Source: Nitrospirota bacterium (GTDB lineage: Bacteria > Nitrospinota_A > UBA7883 > JACRGQ01). Taken from it: a stretch of DNA of 64,000 nucleotides. The translations under genes and the position numbers were made by a program. Below the pieces are notes generated by a model, which did no database searches, had not been told where the DNA came from, and saw only the letters and a list, made by a program, of their open reading frames with translations. Shown one piece after another: positions 62,682-64,000 of the stretch. Position 1 is the stretch's first letter; every line of letters starts with the position of its first letter. The stretch covers positions 1 through 64,000 of the forward strand of contig JAJRYD010000023.1 in the NCBI GenBank assembly GCA_024275955.1, written 5' to 3'.

Positions 62682-64000
62682 ATGAGTACGGTTCCTACGC
62701 ATGCAGATAAAGATGGTTTTATTAATGTCGGTGGAGAGATAGAAGCCGGAGCTATTCACCTTTTTTCTTCGCCCAACACAAGACGCGGCGGTATAAACAT
62801 AGCCTACGAGCTAGCTTGCGAACAGCCAAACGTACTAAAAACCCATACCCATATGTCGGATGTGGCTAATGTAGGGCTTTTTGAAACCAACAACAAAGTG
62901 CTGGTATCAGTTACCGGACGCGATACGGGACGCTCTCCGTGGGCGCGCCATATTGTCGACAGAAACAACCCTGAGGAGTACCAAAGGCTCAGCAAAATAG
63001 TGAAAGACGCAGTTCGAGAAATTTTGCCTTTACCTAAAGTGGCTGTCAAATGTTTTTTCGGGCGCGGTAAAAACGCGATGGGCGAATGCGAGTTTCTCGT
63101 AACGCAAAAGTATGCCAAGCACGCGCTCGATTTCATACTAAATTTCGTGCCAGGCACAGACGAAACAAAAAGCATCTACAAAAAAAGCCGGCCGCTTAAC
63201 TTTAAAAACATAAAGCTCGTTTCCTACCCCGACTGGGTAAACCCAGACTACAAGGCATGGAAGATGCGGGTGAACCCAAACGACCCTAAACAGATAAAAG
63301 ACGACCCTGAACCGCCAAGAATAATGATGATATTCGACCCTGCCGACAATGTCGGTTTTCTGCTTGGAAACTACTACTTCGGGGAGTGCAAAAAGGGCGC
63401 TCTATCACTCATCTGGAGCGCGTTCCTCAATAACGACCTCGGCATGCCGATACACGGCTCCAGCAAATCGCTTACCCTTCCTTCCGGCGATGAAAAAGTG
63501 TTTATTACCATCGGCCTTTCAGGCTCCGGCAAATCGTCACTCGGCAACGCCTACCACAAGGAATTTATAGATAACGGAGCTTTGAAAGATGTAAAGCTTG
63601 GAAACGACGACGCAATAGTAATCCAGACCACCGTTAACGAAACCACAGGGCTTGAGTCCGGCCTTTACAACAAAACAGACAGCTACGCCCCCGGCTCGTT
63701 TTGGGAAAAGACAATCCAGTCTGCCGAAAACGCGATGGTATTTCAGAACCCAGACGGCAACAGAACCCCATACTACATGGACGCGTTCACCAAAAATGGA
63801 AGGTGCATATCTGCGCGGCATTTTCTGCCAGGCGCCAACCCGACATCGCTAGATACACCAGCGCCAAGCTACATAACCACTATACAAAAAGACAACACTT
63901 GGGGGCCGATAACGCTTATAGAAGACCCTATCCTACAGGCGGCGCTCTACATTACTCTTTCCACCAAAAGCACGGCGGCGGAAAATATCTCTCTCTCCGA
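62682..64000 (+). CDS. pckA: Divergent phosphoenolpyruvate carboxykinase (ATP type), cut by the right edge
   Basis: The frame opens MSTVPTHADKDGFINVGGE after TTGGAGG and remains open for 439 codons to the edge. It resembles the ATP-dependent PEP carboxykinase family: the kinase-1a loop ITIGLSGSGKSSL (canonical GLSGTGKTTL), a kinase-2-like KLGNDDAIVI (canonical GDDEH), and SARHFLPGANPTSLD. The region around residues 60-110 (KTHTHMSDVANVGL, TGRDTGRSPWARHIV) matches PckA. Several motifs deviate, so the assignment as active PCK is not certain. Confidence 0.75.
   Translation, partial: MSTVPTHADKDGFINVGGEIEAGAIHLFSSPNTRRGGINIAYELACEQPNVLKTHTHMSDVANVGLFETNNKVLVSVTGRDTGRSPWARHIVDRNNPEEYQRLSKIVKDAVREILPLPKVAVKCFFGRGKNAMGECEFLVTQKYAKHALDFILNFVPGTDETKSIYKKSRPLNFKNIKLVSYPDWVNPDYKAWKMRVNPNDPKQIKDDPEPPRIMMIFDPADNVGFLLGNYYFGECKKGALSLIWSAFLNNDLGMPIHGSSKSLTLPSGDEKVFITIGLSGSGKSSLGNAYHKEFIDNGALKDVKLGNDDAIVIQTTVNETTGLESGLYNKTDSYAPGSFWEKTIQSAENAMVFQNPDGNRTPYYMDAFTKNGRCISARHFLPGANPTSLDTPAPSYITTIQKDNTWGPITLIEDPILQAALYITLSTKSTAAENISLS

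Overview
This window comes from a Gram-negative (diderm) bacterium. Lipopolysaccharide genes (kdsC, kdsD, lpxK), a lipoprotein acyltransferase (lnt), type IV pilus retraction (pilT) and a PilZ-like protein all point that way. Two radical SAM proteins of the siroheme-dependent (Ahb) heme route, a Met8-like siroheme enzyme and a CcsA/HemX-type protein suggest an anaerobic or microaerophilic lineage of the Desulfobacterota / Nitrospirota / Nitrospinota kind. I cannot name the species. Base composition is moderate throughout; only the first ~1.7 kb is clearly AT-richer.

Layout. 1-1.75 kb: edge of an accessory island beside tRNA-Thr, with a short sacsin-like GHKL ATPase and a MNT/HEPN toxin-antitoxin pair. 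1.8-16.5 kb: housekeeping genes (kdsC-kdsD, pilT-aroE-rodZ, lnt and a sugar-nucleotide reductase, HU, ruvX, prfB with its +1 frameshift, a PseG-like protein, a Memo-family protein, rpiB, glyA). 16.6-34.1 kb: one long minus-strand operon of lysis genes, Mu-type packaging and head genes, and a compact unrecognised tail/adsorption set, with no transposase, integrase, repressor or replication gene. 34.3-42 kb: tRNA-Leu, then a proteostasis operon tig-clpP-clpX-lon followed by a second ClpX-like ATPase with a UBA-like N-terminus. 42-51 kb: trpF, a secreted FnIII protein, ahbC-ahbD, a decaying accessory patch (frameshifted gene plus dead hicA), hisG-pyrE-lpxK. 51-64 kb: an RsbW-like kinase, a GH57 enzyme, thrC, rplU-rpmA, a small non-autonomous transposon, ispB-amrA-amrS-PilZ, hemX-siroheme-nrdR, def and a divergent PEP carboxykinase cut by the right edge.

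The most unusual content is the 17.5-kb phage-like operon. It could make DNA-filled heads with short tails and lyse the cell, but it shows no way to integrate or replicate, as expected of a gene transfer agent or a domesticated prophage. Its terminase gene carries one in-frame amber codon. Other points of note are the ClpX paralogue, several genes whose promoter -10 box lies 6-9 bases before the start codon with no ribosome-binding site (leaderless candidates), a 174-bp MITE with an 8-bp target duplication between rplU and ispB, and a hicA/DUF5343-like remnant.

All functions are read from recognised motifs and gene order, without database searches.
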